Assembly (NCBI RefSeq): GCF_049274025.1
Contig: NZ_JBASRV010000017.1
Length of the DNA stretch: 64,000 bases
Source: Miniphocaeibacter sp012841535
Lineage (GTDB): Bacteria > Bacillota > Clostridia > Tissierellales > Peptoniphilaceae
Direction: 5' to 3' (one strand)
Of the stretch, positions 17,259 to 25,915 are shown piece by piece (the stretch's first letter is position 1; the number at the start of each line of letters is the position of its first letter). The notes below the pieces were generated by a model that was not told where the DNA came from, did not search any database, and was given only the letters and a program-made list of their open reading frames with translations. The translations under genes and the position numbers were made by a program.

Positions 17259-17819
17259 ATGAAAATAATAGTAGGAGTAACAGGAGCTAGCGGTGTGGCC
17301 CTAGCCTATAAAATTTTAGAATATTTGAATAAAATTGAAGAAGTTGAAGTCCACTTGATCTTATCTAAAAATGCCAAAGAGAATTTTAAATATGAAACAT
17401 CATTAGATTATAAAAATGTATATAAATTTGCAGATTTTGTATATGATAATAATGATTTATCAGCTAGAATAGCCAGTGGTTCAAATGATTTTCATGGAAT
17501 GGTTATTATTCCATGCTCAATGAAAACTTTAGCAGGAATTGCTTCCGGATATGCTGAAAATTTAATTTTAAGAGCAGCAGATGTTTCATTGAAAGAAAAA
17601 AGAAAGCTTATAATAGTTCCAAGAGAAACACCGCTAAATGTAATTCATTTAAGAAATATGAAATATTTAGCAGAACTTGGAGTAACAATAATTCCGCCAA
17701 TGCTTACTTTTTACAATAATAGCAATACCTTAGATGAACAAATGGATCATATTGTAGGAAAGGTTTTATGGCAACTGGGAATAAAATACGATAAATTCAA
17801 AAGTTGGAAGGGTAAATAA
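17259..17819 (+). CDS. ubiX: UbiX-family flavin prenyltransferase
   Basis: 186 residues, typical length. The N-terminus MKIIVGVTGASGVALAYKIL is the flavoprotein signature, and GMVIIPCSMKTLAGIASGYAENLILRAADVSLKEKR holds the conserved PCSMKTL and RAADV motifs. The enzyme adds a dimethylallyl group to FMN to make the prenyl-FMN that UbiD needs. The equivalent in tannin-degrading lactobacilli is LpdB. It diverges from LysR/UbiD and is followed after 1 bp by the LpdD-like gene. Confidence 0.93.
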   Translation: MKIIVGVTGASGVALAYKILEYLNKIEEVEVHLILSKNAKENFKYETSLDYKNVYKFADFVYDNNDLSARIASGSNDFHGMVIIPCSMKTLAGIASGYAENLILRAADVSLKEKRKLIIVPRETPLNVIHLRNMKYLAELGVTIIPPMLTFYNNSNTLDEQMDHIVGKVLWQLGIKYDKFKSWKGK

Positions 17820-17820
17820 A

Positions 17821-18210
17821 ATGGATTTTATATTAGAAAAAGGAGTAGGAAAATATAAAATAATATGTACAATAAAATTTATTGGTGAAGATTTAGTAAT
17901 ATTTGTACAAGGTGGAGAAAAATATCATATTGGAGCCATAGCAGTAGGACTACCAAGAGAGAGTTTAAATGAAAAAGGAGCAATTTCATCAGATGTGACT
18001 ACAATGGCTATACCATATCACAAAGAGGATATGATAGCTAGAGAATGGGCAAAAAGTACTAGTAAGATTATAAATAGAGTAACAGTAGCAATAGTAGGCA
18101 TACATATAGATAATGCCACTAGGAAAGATATTGAAACATTAATTGATAATAATAATAAACTATTAGATGAATTTATAAAATTAATAAAAAATAAGTTTAA
18201 CAAAGCATAG
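17821..18210 (+). CDS. lpdD: LpdD-like protein (prenyl-flavin decarboxylase partner)
   Basis: 129 residues, soluble. The size and its place directly after ubiX match LpdD, a small protein of unclear biochemical function linked to LpdB/LpdC, for which a role as prenylated-flavin chaperone has been suggested. Visible features are the strand FVQGGEKYHIGAIAVG, a PRESL segment and the TTMAIPYHKEDMIAREWA stretch with His and acidic residues. The start ATG abuts the ubiX stop (TAAATG), so translation is coupled. Assignment rests mainly on context and size. Confidence 0.75.
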   Translation: MDFILEKGVGKYKIICTIKFIGEDLVIFVQGGEKYHIGAIAVGLPRESLNEKGAISSDVTTMAIPYHKEDMIAREWAKSTSKIINRVTVAIVGIHIDNATRKDIETLIDNNNKLLDEFIKLIKNKFNKA

Positions 18211-18271
18211 CCAATAGAAAATAGTACTGAAGGATTTATTTCCATCAACACTATAAATTATAGAGCCTAGA

Positions 18272-18316
18272 AAAAGCTAATGATTATAAATATCTATATC
18301 ATTAGCTTTTGTTTTT
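18272..18316 (+). terminator. Terminator after the lpdD-like gene
   Basis: AAAAGCTAATGAT (18272-18284) pairs with ATCATTAGCTTTT (18298-18310) and a T-run follows. Stem and most of the loop are the same as at 14621-14659, so the two copies frame the decarboxylase cluster. Confidence 0.85.
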
Positions 18317-18506
18317 AATTATTGTATAGCCTATTACATTCTTTTTTAGAGTAGTATCTACATACAAAGAAAGTTATTAAAGAAATAATTGTGATTCCTA
18401 TAAAAATATAAAAATCTATAAACATATCTAAGGGAAAAATTATATCTAAAAAGCTTTCTAGGGCAAGTGGAATGACAAACAATATTACGCCTAGAGTATT
18501 TTTTTA
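18315..18506 (-). pseudogene. Possible remnant of a membrane protein gene
   Basis: On the minus strand an open frame of about 63 codons reads LGVILFVIPLALESFLDIIF, a second hydrophobic helix (IFIGITIISLITFFV), then a basic C-terminus (CRYYSKKECNRL) and a stop at 18315-18317. A stop lies just upstream and there is no ATG with an RBS. It looks like the C-terminal end of a lost two-or-more-helix membrane protein. It could also be a short real gene with a TTG start. Otherwise 18317-18527 holds nothing I can see. Confidence 0.35.
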
Positions 18507-18527
18507 ATTTTCAAAAGAGGTAAATTA

Positions 18528-19106
18528 ATGGAGACAAAAAATACTATATACTTTGTAAGACATGCTGAATCGGATACAAATATAAAAGATGAAATATTAC
18601 GACCATTAACAGCTAAAGGAAGAGAAGAAAGTAGAATTATAAAAAGTTACTTAGCTAATAAAAACATAGATTTAATTTATTCTAGCCCATATAAACGTTC
18701 AATTGAAACATTAAAAGATTTTTCTTCTTACATAGATAAAGAAATAATTATTATTGAAAATTTAAAGGAGAGAAGAATTTCAGAAGAATGGATTGAAGAT
18801 TTTGATAGTTTTGTTGAAAATCAATGGGGTGATTTTAATTTTAAATTAAATGGTGGAGAAGCCTTACTTGAAGTACAAAAAAGAAATATTAAAGCAGTAC
18901 AAGGAATATTAAGAAATAATCCAAATAAGAATATTGTTGTAGGAACTCATGGAACTGCCTTGTCTACTATAATTAATTATTTTGATAATAGTTTCCAATA
19001 TGAAGAGTTTAAAAGGATTAAGAATATTATGCCATGGCTTATTAAAATGGACTTTATAGATGGAAGGTATATTAAAATTCAAGAAATAGACTACAAAAAA
19101 GGTTGA
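18528..19106 (+). CDS. Histidine phosphatase family protein
   Basis: 192 residues. The catalytic FVRHAESDTN motif is at the N-terminus and the second histidine is in VVGTHGTALS. The SSPYKRSIET segment and acidic Glu of the LKERRI region complete the usual set for phosphoglycerate-mutase-like phosphatases. The protein is probably a general small-molecule phosphatase; its substrate cannot be told. RBS AAAAGAGG precedes the ATG. It converges on the pcp gene with a shared terminator. Confidence 0.88.
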   Translation: METKNTIYFVRHAESDTNIKDEILRPLTAKGREESRIIKSYLANKNIDLIYSSPYKRSIETLKDFSSYIDKEIIIIENLKERRISEEWIEDFDSFVENQWGDFNFKLNGGEALLEVQKRNIKAVQGILRNNPNKNIVVGTHGTALSTIINYFDNSFQYEEFKRIKNIMPWLIKMDFIDGRYIKIQEIDYKKG

Positions 19107-19120
19107 TATCTATCAACCTT
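19099..19120. terminator. Compact bidirectional terminator overlapping two stop codons
   Basis: AAGGTTGATA (19099-19108) and TATCAACCTT (19111-19120) pair perfectly across a 2-nt centre. The stem contains the phosphatase TGA (19104-19106) and reaches the pcp stop (19119-19121). A-run and modest T content flank it. Confidence 0.65.
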
Positions 19121-19766
19121 AATGTGTTGTTCCACCAATTGTTGTAATATCCTCTTTTCTTGTAATTGCAGTTTCTACACATATCTCCAAGCCTTCTGCA
19201 ATTTGTATTAAAGATAATGATGGTGTATTTACTTTATTTATAACCTGTTCTGTTGAATAGGGAACATGAATAAAGCCACCTTTAATATTTTTAAATTCAG
19301 GACTTGTATTTAAAAGATAAAGCAGTCCATACATTAGATTATTACATACATAGGTTCCGGCACTGTAGGAAATTGAAGCTGGAATATGGCTCTTTTTCAT
19401 ATTTTCCACCATTGCCTTCACAGGTAAGTTTGTAAAATATGCATTTTCCCCATCTTTAAAAATTACTTCATCTACTGGCTGTTGTCCCTTGTTATCTGGA
19501 ATTACTCCATCGTTTAAATTAATGGCAACTCTTTCAGGGGATATTGTAAACCTTCCACCTGCCTGTCCTACACATATTACTATATTTGGCTTATTTTCTT
19601 TCATAGCCTTTTCTAAAACCTTTATTGAATCGTTAAAAACCGTAGGAACTTCTAATTTTATTATTTCAGCACCAGCAATTTTACTGGGAAGTAGTTTAAT
19701 TGCTTCAAATGCTGGGTTAATTTCTTCTCCACCAAAGGGATCAAATCCTGTTATTAATACTTTCAT
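19119..19766 (-). CDS. pcp: Pyroglutamyl-peptidase I
   Basis: 215 residues, the family's normal length (peptidase C15). N-terminal ITGFDPFGGEEINPA is the classic start. Catalytic Glu is in SPERVAIN, Cys in GTYVCNNLMYG and His in GFIHVPYSTEQ, so the triad is complete. The enzyme removes pyroglutamate from peptide N-termini in the cytoplasm, in keeping with peptide fermentation. RBS AGGAGGAA fixes the start. Confidence 0.96.
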   Translation of the reverse strand: MKVLITGFDPFGGEEINPAFEAIKLLPSKIAGAEIIKLEVPTVFNDSIKVLEKAMKENKPNIVICVGQAGGRFTISPERVAINLNDGVIPDNKGQQPVDEVIFKDGENAYFTNLPVKAMVENMKKSHIPASISYSAGTYVCNNLMYGLLYLLNTSPEFKNIKGGFIHVPYSTEQVINKVNTPSLSLIQIAEGLEICVETAITRKEDITTIGGTTH

Positions 19767-19877
19767 AAATTCCTCCTATATAAATAATATTATAACTAAA
19801 TAAAACGAATTACAATTATGAAAAACATAAAAACAAGTCTAATATGTTATAATCATTAAAAACCATAGGAGATAAAG

Positions 19878-20875
19878 ATGTTACCGGAAAAACTTAAACA
19901 AGGGGACACTATTGGACTTTTTTCACCATCGTCTCCTTTTACTTATTTAACACCAAAAAGATTTGAAAGAGGGAAGAAGTTTCTAGAGTCAAAGGGCTTT
20001 AAGCTATTAGATGGAAAGCTTACAGGAAAATACGATTATTATCGTTCAGGCAGTATTAAGGAAAGAGCAAAGGAACTAAATGAATTAATTAGAAATAAGG
20101 AAGTAAAATGTATAATGTCCTCTATTGGTGGCTTAAACTCAAATTCTATTTTGCCCTATATTGATTATGAAGCTTTAAGGAATAATCCTAAAATAATTAT
20201 AGGTTATTCTGATGTAACAGCAATTTTATTGGGAATTTTTGCAAAAACCGGACTTACTACCTTTTATGGTCCTGCCCTAATAGCTTCTTTTGGGGAGTTG
20301 TCGCCTTTTGTAGACTTAACCTACGAGTATTTTAAAAATATACTAGTAGATGAAAAAGAATTACCCTATGAAATGCCAACTCCTACTTATTGGACTGAAG
20401 AATTTATAGACTGGGAAAGTCAAAACAGAAGTAAAAGGAAAATAGAAAATAAATTAGTTACTTTAAATTCGGGAGTTGCAGAAGGTAGGCTTATTGGTGG
20501 AAATTTAAATACCATGTCAGGTATTTGGGGCAGTCCCTATATGCCGGAAATTGAAAAGGGGGATATTTTTTAATAGAGGATTCTTTAAAGGATATTGGTA
20601 CAGTTGAAAGAAGTTTTGCTCATTTAAAGATTACCGGAGTTTTTGATAAAATAGGTGGGATAATTTTAGGAAAACATGAATTATTCGATAATAAAGAATC
20701 AGCTAGGAAGCATTACGAGGTTTTAAAAGAAGTAATAGGCCATACTAACATACCGATTTTAGCAGAATTTGACTGTAGCCATACCCATCCTATGTTAACA
20801 ATGCCAATAGGTTTAAAAGTTAAATTAGATGCAGATAAACAAAAAGTTGAAATACTTGAAAAATATATAGATTAA
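19878..20875 (+). pseudogene. LD-carboxypeptidase (S66 family), frameshifted
   Basis: The first frame gives 231 residues (LPEKLKQGDTIGLFSPSSPF start, Ser111 in IGYSDVTAI) and stops at 20571-20573. The homologous reading continues in another frame as FLIEDSLKDIGTVERSF, then ILAEFDCSHTHPMLTMPIG, to the stop at 20873-20875. The break is in a run of six T at 20566-20571; one more T restores a protein of about 332 residues, the family's usual length. The shift separates the nucleophile Ser from Glu (IED) and His (CSHTHP), so the short product cannot be active. It is either a true mutation, slippage-based switching or a sequencing error. Confidence 0.88.
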
Positions 20876-20880
20876 ATAGG

Positions 20881-20922
20881 AAGTGACAAAGGTAACTAAA
20901 ACAAATTACCTTTGTCACTTAT
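20881..20922 (+). terminator. Terminator after the S66 gene
   Basis: AAGTGACAAAGGTAA (20881-20895) pairs perfectly over 15 bp with TTACCTTTGTCACTT (20906-20920). The T content after it is modest (ATTTATT). Confidence 0.75.
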
Positions 20923-20974
20923 TTATTCCTTTAATATTTGATATTCTTCTTACTATAGGAAGGGGGAATAAGTT

Positions 20975-21169
20975 ATGAAAAAATTTGAGTATAAATTAAT
21001 GAAAACCGATGCTAAAGGAATATTCGGTGGAAAGGTAAATGTGGAAGAGTTAGAATATGAACTTAACCAATTAGGTCAAGAGGGCTGGGAACTAATGGAA
21101 AACATAGGTATGAATCAAGATTATGGTGCCACCCGTTGGTTAATTTCTGTATTTAAAAGGGAAATATAA
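20975..21169 (+). CDS. DUF4177 small protein
   Basis: 64 residues. The pattern FEYKLMKTD... ELEYELNQLGQEGWELMENI... TRWLISVFKRE matches DUF4177, a small beta-alpha-beta protein with the conserved LNxLGxEGWEL motif. Function unknown. RBS AGGAAGGGGG. It is a single gene between two terminators. Confidence 0.8.
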   Translation: MKKFEYKLMKTDAKGIFGGKVNVEELEYELNQLGQEGWELMENIGMNQDYGATRWLISVFKREI

Positions 21170-21177
21170 AAATATAT

Positions 21178-21206
21178 AATAGATGGCTTATAGCTGTCTA
21201 TTTTTC
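21178..21206 (+). terminator. Terminator after the DUF4177 gene
   Basis: AATAGATGGCT pairs with AGCTGTCTATT (two G-T pairs) across a 3-nt loop and runs into TTTTT. Confidence 0.65.
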
Positions 21207-21298
21207 TTATGATATAATAGTACAAAATTAGTATATATATATAAGTTAAGTGATAATTTTTTTAATTATACAAATAAAATTTAATTATTGGTGAATAT

Positions 21299-21985
21299 AT
21301 GGGAAAACTTAAGCTTGAAAAAAATACTTACAATGGAATTGAAAGACATGATATTCTATTTCTTTTAACATATTTTTTTATATTTGAAATAATAGGCTTA
21401 TTTGCCTTTATGCTTATTTACATGTTTCTACCGTTAAATGAGTCTTACCTGGATTTATTATATGAATTTTCATTTTATGCAGTTTTAACGGGTATGGGAA
21501 TATCCTTTTATAAGAAAGATTTAATTAGCTGTTTTAATAAGTTTAAAAAACATTGGTTTAAAATAATATTAATTCTCTTGGGAATAACTGTTCTAGATAC
21601 CTATTTGGAATATTTTATGGATATTATTTTTAAATTGCCTACTCCGGAAAATCAAGAGATGTTAAATGAAGCCTTTATGGAATTTCCGATTTTTGAATCA
21701 ATAACAACAGTTATATTTGCTCCTTTTATAGAGGAATTGGTTTTTAGACATATATTAATAGGTAAATTATCGGGAACAATTTCAACTATTGGTGCAGCAA
21801 TTATTAGTATTGTATTATTTGCCTTTGTTCATAGTGGATTTAGTCTTTCATTTTTATCCTATATAACCGGTAGTATAATTTTAGCTCTTATTTATATAAA
21901 ATCAGGAAAAAATGTAGTTGTTTCAATTAGTTATCATGTAATTTGGAATTTATTGGCAACAATAACCATGATTAGTTTAATTTAA
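21299..21985 (+). CDS. CPBP (CAAX/Abi-type) intramembrane protease homologue 1
   Basis: 228 residues with about seven hydrophobic helices. The family's first motif is EELVFRHILIGKLS (E-E-x3-R), and the second is the FAFVHSG histidine; a third H occurs in SYHVIWN. These residues form the metalloprotease-like site of Rce1/CPBP proteins. Bacterial members act in peptide maturation or bacteriocin self-immunity; the role here is unknown. The next gene is a paralogue 8 bp downstream. Confidence 0.88.
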   Translation: MGKLKLEKNTYNGIERHDILFLLTYFFIFEIIGLFAFMLIYMFLPLNESYLDLLYEFSFYAVLTGMGISFYKKDLISCFNKFKKHWFKIILILLGITVLDTYLEYFMDIIFKLPTPENQEMLNEAFMEFPIFESITTVIFAPFIEELVFRHILIGKLSGTISTIGAAIISIVLFAFVHSGFSLSFLSYITGSIILALIYIKSGKNVVVSISYHVIWNLLATITMISLI

Positions 21986-21993
21986 AGGGAAAA

Positions 21994-22671
21994 ATGAAAA
22001 ATAATAATTTAGAAAATCGAAAGCAAAATAGAAAAATCATAAAAAATATTGTTTACGCCTTCTTATACTTTGTACTTTTAGATGAAATATTAGTCAGAGT
22101 ATTACCAGTTTTTATTGATATTAATAATAAAGTATTAATAAATGCCGTATACAACGGGTCAAAAATATTTATAATGTCAGTTTGCGGACTTGTATTTTAT
22201 TGGCATGAGTTAAGAACAGGTATGAAGGAATTTTTTAACAAATGGTGGAAGAAAATAATACAATTTTTACTGGTATTTATATTGTTTACAATATTATCGG
22301 AAATAATTGGTTTCTTAATTGAAATTCCAACATCTTCAAATCAATATGTTCTGGAAGAAATGATAGATTCATATCCTATAATGATATTTGGAACAATAAT
22401 ATTAGCACCATTTGTTGAAGAAATTATATTTAGACATATATTAATAGGAAGGCTGTCAAAAACCATACCGAAATTATTAGCCATAATTATCAGTTGTACT
22501 TTATTTGCCTTAATTCATAGTGGTTTAACCATATCCTTTATAGTATATTTTTTAATGGGCATAGCTTATACAATTATTTATATACTAAATAAAGACAATT
22601 TTGTAGCCTCCTTTATTTATCATGTAATTCACAATTCAATAGTATTATTATCGGTACTAGGTATTTTATAG
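21994..22671 (+). CDS. CPBP intramembrane protease homologue 2
   Basis: 225 residues, a tandem paralogue of the preceding gene. It carries EEIIFRHILIGRLS, FALIHSG and IYHVIHN at matching places, and the same membrane pattern. All three catalytic motifs are kept, so both copies may be active. The start 8 bp after the upstream stop and the terminator after this gene make the pair a two-gene operon. Confidence 0.88.
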   Translation: MKNNNLENRKQNRKIIKNIVYAFLYFVLLDEILVRVLPVFIDINNKVLINAVYNGSKIFIMSVCGLVFYWHELRTGMKEFFNKWWKKIIQFLLVFILFTILSEIIGFLIEIPTSSNQYVLEEMIDSYPIMIFGTIILAPFVEEIIFRHILIGRLSKTIPKLLAIIISCTLFALIHSGLTISFIVYFLMGIAYTIIYILNKDNFVASFIYHVIHNSIVLLSVLGIL

Positions 22672-22700
22672 ATCATTTGTTAAGCAAATGGTCTTTTTTT
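22671..22700 (+). terminator. Terminator after the CPBP pair
   Basis: GATCATTTG (22671-22679) pairs with CAAATGGTC (22685-22693), then TTTTTTT. The stem begins in the stop codon. Confidence 0.88.
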
Positions 22701-22826
22701 ATTTCCCATAAAAAATTAAAATTATTTAATATTTTTCTAATCTAACAAATTTGTTAGATTAGCACTATATATATTATAAATGGCTAAATTTAAATGAAGA
22801 TATAAATTAGTTTAATAAATATTATA

Positions 22827-22883
22827 TTGACAAGGAGACTACTTGGCATTACAATGTAGTTACTACTTGGTAATACAAAGTAG
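22827..22883 (+). promoter_or_regulatory. PadR operon promoter with tandem operator sites
   Basis: TTGACA (22827-22832), 17-bp spacer, TACAAT (22850-22855). Two 21-bp near-palindromes of the form CTACTTGG...AGTAG/TGTAG lie at 22839-22859 and 22863-22883, 24 bp apart, covering the spacer, -10 and start region. This is the expected layout for PadR autorepression. Confidence 0.75.
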
Positions 22884-22903
22884 ACTAGAAAAGAGGTGAT
22901 TAA

Positions 22904-23251
22904 ATGATTCCGTCCCAAATGCTAAAGGGAGTTTTAGAGGATTGTGTATTGGAAATAATATCAAAAGATGATTTATATGGCTATTTAATAGTTCAGGAAT
23001 TAAGGGACTATGGGTTTGAGGACATAGTAGAGGGAACAATTTATCCCATACTTTTAAGATTGGAAAAGAAAAATTTAGTCACTTCAGAATATAGGGCTTC
23101 GGAATTAGGACCAAGGAGAAAATATTACCATATAACAGAGGAAGGGTTAAAACAGTTGGACAACTTTTACGAAAACTGGAAGGAACTTTCTCAGATTATT
23201 AATAGAATTTTAAATAGTAAGGAAGCAAGTAAAGAAAATGAGGAAGAATAA
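22904..23251 (+). CDS. PadR-family transcriptional regulator
   Basis: 115 residues, the short PadR subfamily-2 form. The winged helix reads SKDDLYGYLIVQELRDYGF, then the conserved VEGTIYPILLRLEKKNLV recognition helix, YRASELGPRRKYYHITEEG wing and a C-terminal dimer helix. RBS AGAGGTGA. It heads a run of seven membrane protein genes, the first overlapping its end by 14 bp, and its promoter carries two operator-like repeats. Confidence 0.93.
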   Translation: MIPSQMLKGVLEDCVLEIISKDDLYGYLIVQELRDYGFEDIVEGTIYPILLRLEKKNLVTSEYRASELGPRRKYYHITEEGLKQLDNFYENWKELSQIINRILNSKEASKENEEE

Positions 23252-23864
23252 TTTTACAAAAAAAAGATATAAACTAACAAATAGATTAAACAAGGAAAAT
23301 AGAAAGGGATATTCAAATATACATTATTATATGAATTTTGATGATATTGCAGACCCTAGTAAGGACGAACTTTCCTATAATATTGCAAAGAAAATATATG
23401 ATGGTCAAGAAATAGGCCTGACCTTTGAAGAAATAATAGGAGGAGATTATAGGGATTATTGTAATTCCCTTATAGCTAGTAGGAAAAAACCACCAGTAAA
23501 AAATAAGCTTAAGGTTTTTATTAGGTATGAAAGCTATGTTATTCTACTGGCCTTAATAGTAAATTTGCTCTTACAAAAGCCTAATATTAACAGTATTTTA
23601 AGAAAAGGAGTTAACTTAACAGGTTATGGAATAATGGCAGTAATTACTGGAATAATATATTTCGGAGTTACTCTTGTTCTTTTAAGGGAAGCTAGTAAAT
23701 ACAATAAAATTATTTCCGATGTAAAAGATGGAATGTTTATTACGCTAATAGCAATAGCAAGTTTAATTAATACAAATATCTATATAGGTTTTTGGATTTA
23801 TATTTTATTAGTAATAATTTTTGTAGTACTGGCAGTTGTAATTAGTAAAAAATTAAAGATTTAA
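23238..23864 (+). CDS. PadR-linked membrane protein, tandem paralogue 1
   Basis: 208 residues. A soluble N-terminal domain of about 90 residues is followed by four hydrophobic helices (about 97-110, 125-145, 165-180, 185-203). The N-domain has the pattern common to the whole array: short Leu/Lys helix, tyrosine-rich segment, DGQEIGLTFEEIIGGDYRDYCNSLI. This resembles DUF1048/HAAS-type domains that accompany PadR regulators. The start overlaps padR by 14 bp. The helices differ strongly from the other copies, so this is the most divergent one. Confidence 0.75.
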   Translation: MRKNNFTKKRYKLTNRLNKENRKGYSNIHYYMNFDDIADPSKDELSYNIAKKIYDGQEIGLTFEEIIGGDYRDYCNSLIASRKKPPVKNKLKVFIRYESYVILLALIVNLLLQKPNINSILRKGVNLTGYGIMAVITGIIYFGVTLVLLREASKYNKIISDVKDGMFITLIAIASLINTNIYIGFWIYILLVIIFVVLAVVISKKLKI

Positions 23865-23891
23865 AAAAGTAGAAGTTATTAGGAGTTTATT

Positions 23892-24557
23892 ATGAACTAT
23901 AAGGAACTAAAAAATCAAAATGAAATATACTTTGAAAAACTACCAAAAGAATATAAGGAAAAACTTGTAGAAATAGGAACATATTTAGAAGTTAATAATA
24001 TTTCTATTTATAATATTGAAAAAATTAAGGCGGATATTATAAATATTATGCTTGAAGGGGCGAATAGGGGAGAAAAAGTAGAAAATGTTATTGGTGAAAA
24101 TAATAATATTTTTGCTAAGGAAATATTAGACAATGTACCAAAAATGAATTTTATAGAAAAATTTTTTAATTTTATTTATATTGCAAGATTTGCAGTATTA
24201 GGCATTTTAACTGCTTATATATTTGGAGGAATATCTGAAATATTAGATGATAAAAGTATAACTGAAGCAAAAATTAAATTTGATTACTTAGCATTTATAA
24301 TAGTAGTGGTATTTGCAATAATTATGTATAAGCTAAATAAAAAAAGAGGGGAAAATATATTCAATAAAGAAAAGAACACTAGATATGTTTTTCTAATGAT
24401 TATAAATACAGTCGTAGTTATAATAGCTGTGTTACTGCACCAACAATTTAAAAATTTAACATATTTTTATTACCCTGAAATAATAAGTTGGATAATTATT
24501 TTTATACTTATTGTATTAAGTATTATATCTACATTCATTGTTAATAAAAATAATTAA
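23892..24557 (+). CDS. PadR-linked membrane protein, tandem paralogue 2
   Basis: 221 residues. N-domain begins MNYKELKNQNEIYFEKLPKEYKEKL and carries IKADIINIMLEGANRGEKVENVIGE. About four membrane helices follow from residue 95. It aligns best with copy 3 over the N-domain. A role in signalling or sensing together with PadR is a guess from family context only. Confidence 0.75.
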   Translation: MNYKELKNQNEIYFEKLPKEYKEKLVEIGTYLEVNNISIYNIEKIKADIINIMLEGANRGEKVENVIGENNNIFAKEILDNVPKMNFIEKFFNFIYIARFAVLGILTAYIFGGISEILDDKSITEAKIKFDYLAFIIVVVFAIIMYKLNKKRGENIFNKEKNTRYVFLMIINTVVVIIAVLLHQQFKNLTYFYYPEIISWIIIFILIVLSIISTFIVNKNN

Positions 24558-24574
24558 ATGCAAGGGAGTTTGCT

Positions 24575-25240
24575 ATGAAATATAAGGAATTAAAAAAAGA
24601 AAACAAAAATCTTATAAATAAAATACCAGGTGAATATAAAGTTAAATTGGAATATTTAGGAGAATATTTAGATGCAGCAGATATATCTCTCTATGAAATA
24701 GAGATTATAAAAAATGATTTATTAAATATGATTTTAGATGCAATAAACAGAGGGGAAAGTCCAAATGAAATATTTAATGAAAGTTTTGAAAAATTTTCAG
24801 AAGATATAGTTAAAAATACTAAAAAAATTAGTTTAGCAGAAAAAATTAGAGAAATGATTTACAATGTAAGATATTTTTTATATTTAATATTAATTTTATC
24901 AACTTATTTTAGTTTTAAAGACATGGGAATTAATTCGGTTTTTAAAAGCTATACAGAACATAATGTAGTAAGTATTTTTTTAATAATTGTATTAATTATA
25001 TTTGTGTATTTTTATAATAGAAAATTTAAGAGAAATATATTTAGTAATTATAGATATAGGAAAATTGAACAACAGTATAATATTTTAACTATGGCATATA
25101 TTTTATTATCAATTTGGGCTGAAAGAAATTTAACTTTTAAAGAATTTTTAATTCCATCGAAATTAACAGTATTTATTTATCTGATTTTATTAATTATTAT
25201 AATATATTGTACTTTTAGTATTGAAAATAAAAAAAGATAG
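24575..25240 (+). CDS. PadR-linked membrane protein, tandem paralogue 3
   Basis: 221 residues. MKYKELKKENKNLINKIPGEY opens the N-domain and IKNDLLNMILDAINRGESPNEIF is its core motif. Four hydrophobic helices follow, with a basic loop (RKFKRNIFSNYRYRK) between helices two and three. The leader GGGAGTTTGCT before the ATG recurs before copies 4 and 7. Confidence 0.75.
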   Translation: MKYKELKKENKNLINKIPGEYKVKLEYLGEYLDAADISLYEIEIIKNDLLNMILDAINRGESPNEIFNESFEKFSEDIVKNTKKISLAEKIREMIYNVRYFLYLILILSTYFSFKDMGINSVFKSYTEHNVVSIFLIIVLIIFVYFYNRKFKRNIFSNYRYRKIEQQYNILTMAYILLSIWAERNLTFKEFLIPSKLTVFIYLILLIIIIYCTFSIENKKR

Positions 25241-25258
25241 AGCAATAAGGAGTTTGCT

Positions 25259-25915
25259 ATGAAATATAAGGATATAGAAATAGAAAACAACAAAATTATT
25301 ACAAAATTAAATAAGGAAAATTATAAAGCCTATAAGGAAATAGCTATTTATTTGGATTTAGATAGTCGAATGGATTTAAGGGGAAGAATAATAAAAAATG
25401 ATATTGTAAAAATGCTTTATGATGGACAAGTCCGAGGAGAAAACTGGGAAGAAGTTATAGGTGAAAATATAGAGGAATTTGCAGAAAATATTAAAAAAGA
25501 AAGAGAAGGTGCAGGAAGTAAATTAAAACTACTTTACACTTTAAGAAATGTAGTAGGAGTTGTTTTCCTTGTATTATTTATGAGTTTAGTTACAAATTTA
25601 TTTAATTTAGACACTGCCTATAAAAATGGTGTAAGGTTTCCAATCTATATGCTTGCTGGTTTAATAGCTGGAATAATATATGTAATATATATAACTAATC
25701 ATTTTAATGAAACAAAACAAAAACATAAACCTTGGTATAACATAGGAGTTTTAATTGGACCGGTGATTATTTTTACATCTATAATTACTGACTATTACTT
25801 TAGTATTAATTTTTGGTTTTTTACAATTTCATTAATTATTTCCTTTATTTTAACAATAGTTTTTCATATTGAATATAAGAAGGAAATGAATAGATTATTT
25901 AGGGAGAGTTTGTAG
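25259..25915 (+). CDS. PadR-linked membrane protein, tandem paralogue 4
   Basis: 218 residues. N-domain: MKYKDIEIENNKIITKLNKENY, then IKNDIVKMLYDGQVRGENWEEVIGENIEEFAENI. Four membrane helices from about residue 97. It is closest to copy 5. The stop codon of this gene (TAG) shares its G with the GTG start of the next. RBS and start context AAGGAGTTTGCTATG is the shared one. Confidence 0.75.
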   Translation: MKYKDIEIENNKIITKLNKENYKAYKEIAIYLDLDSRMDLRGRIIKNDIVKMLYDGQVRGENWEEVIGENIEEFAENIKKEREGAGSKLKLLYTLRNVVGVVFLVLFMSLVTNLFNLDTAYKNGVRFPIYMLAGLIAGIIYVIYITNHFNETKQKHKPWYNIGVLIGPVIIFTSIITDYYFSINFWFFTISLIISFILTIVFHIEYKKEMNRLFRESL

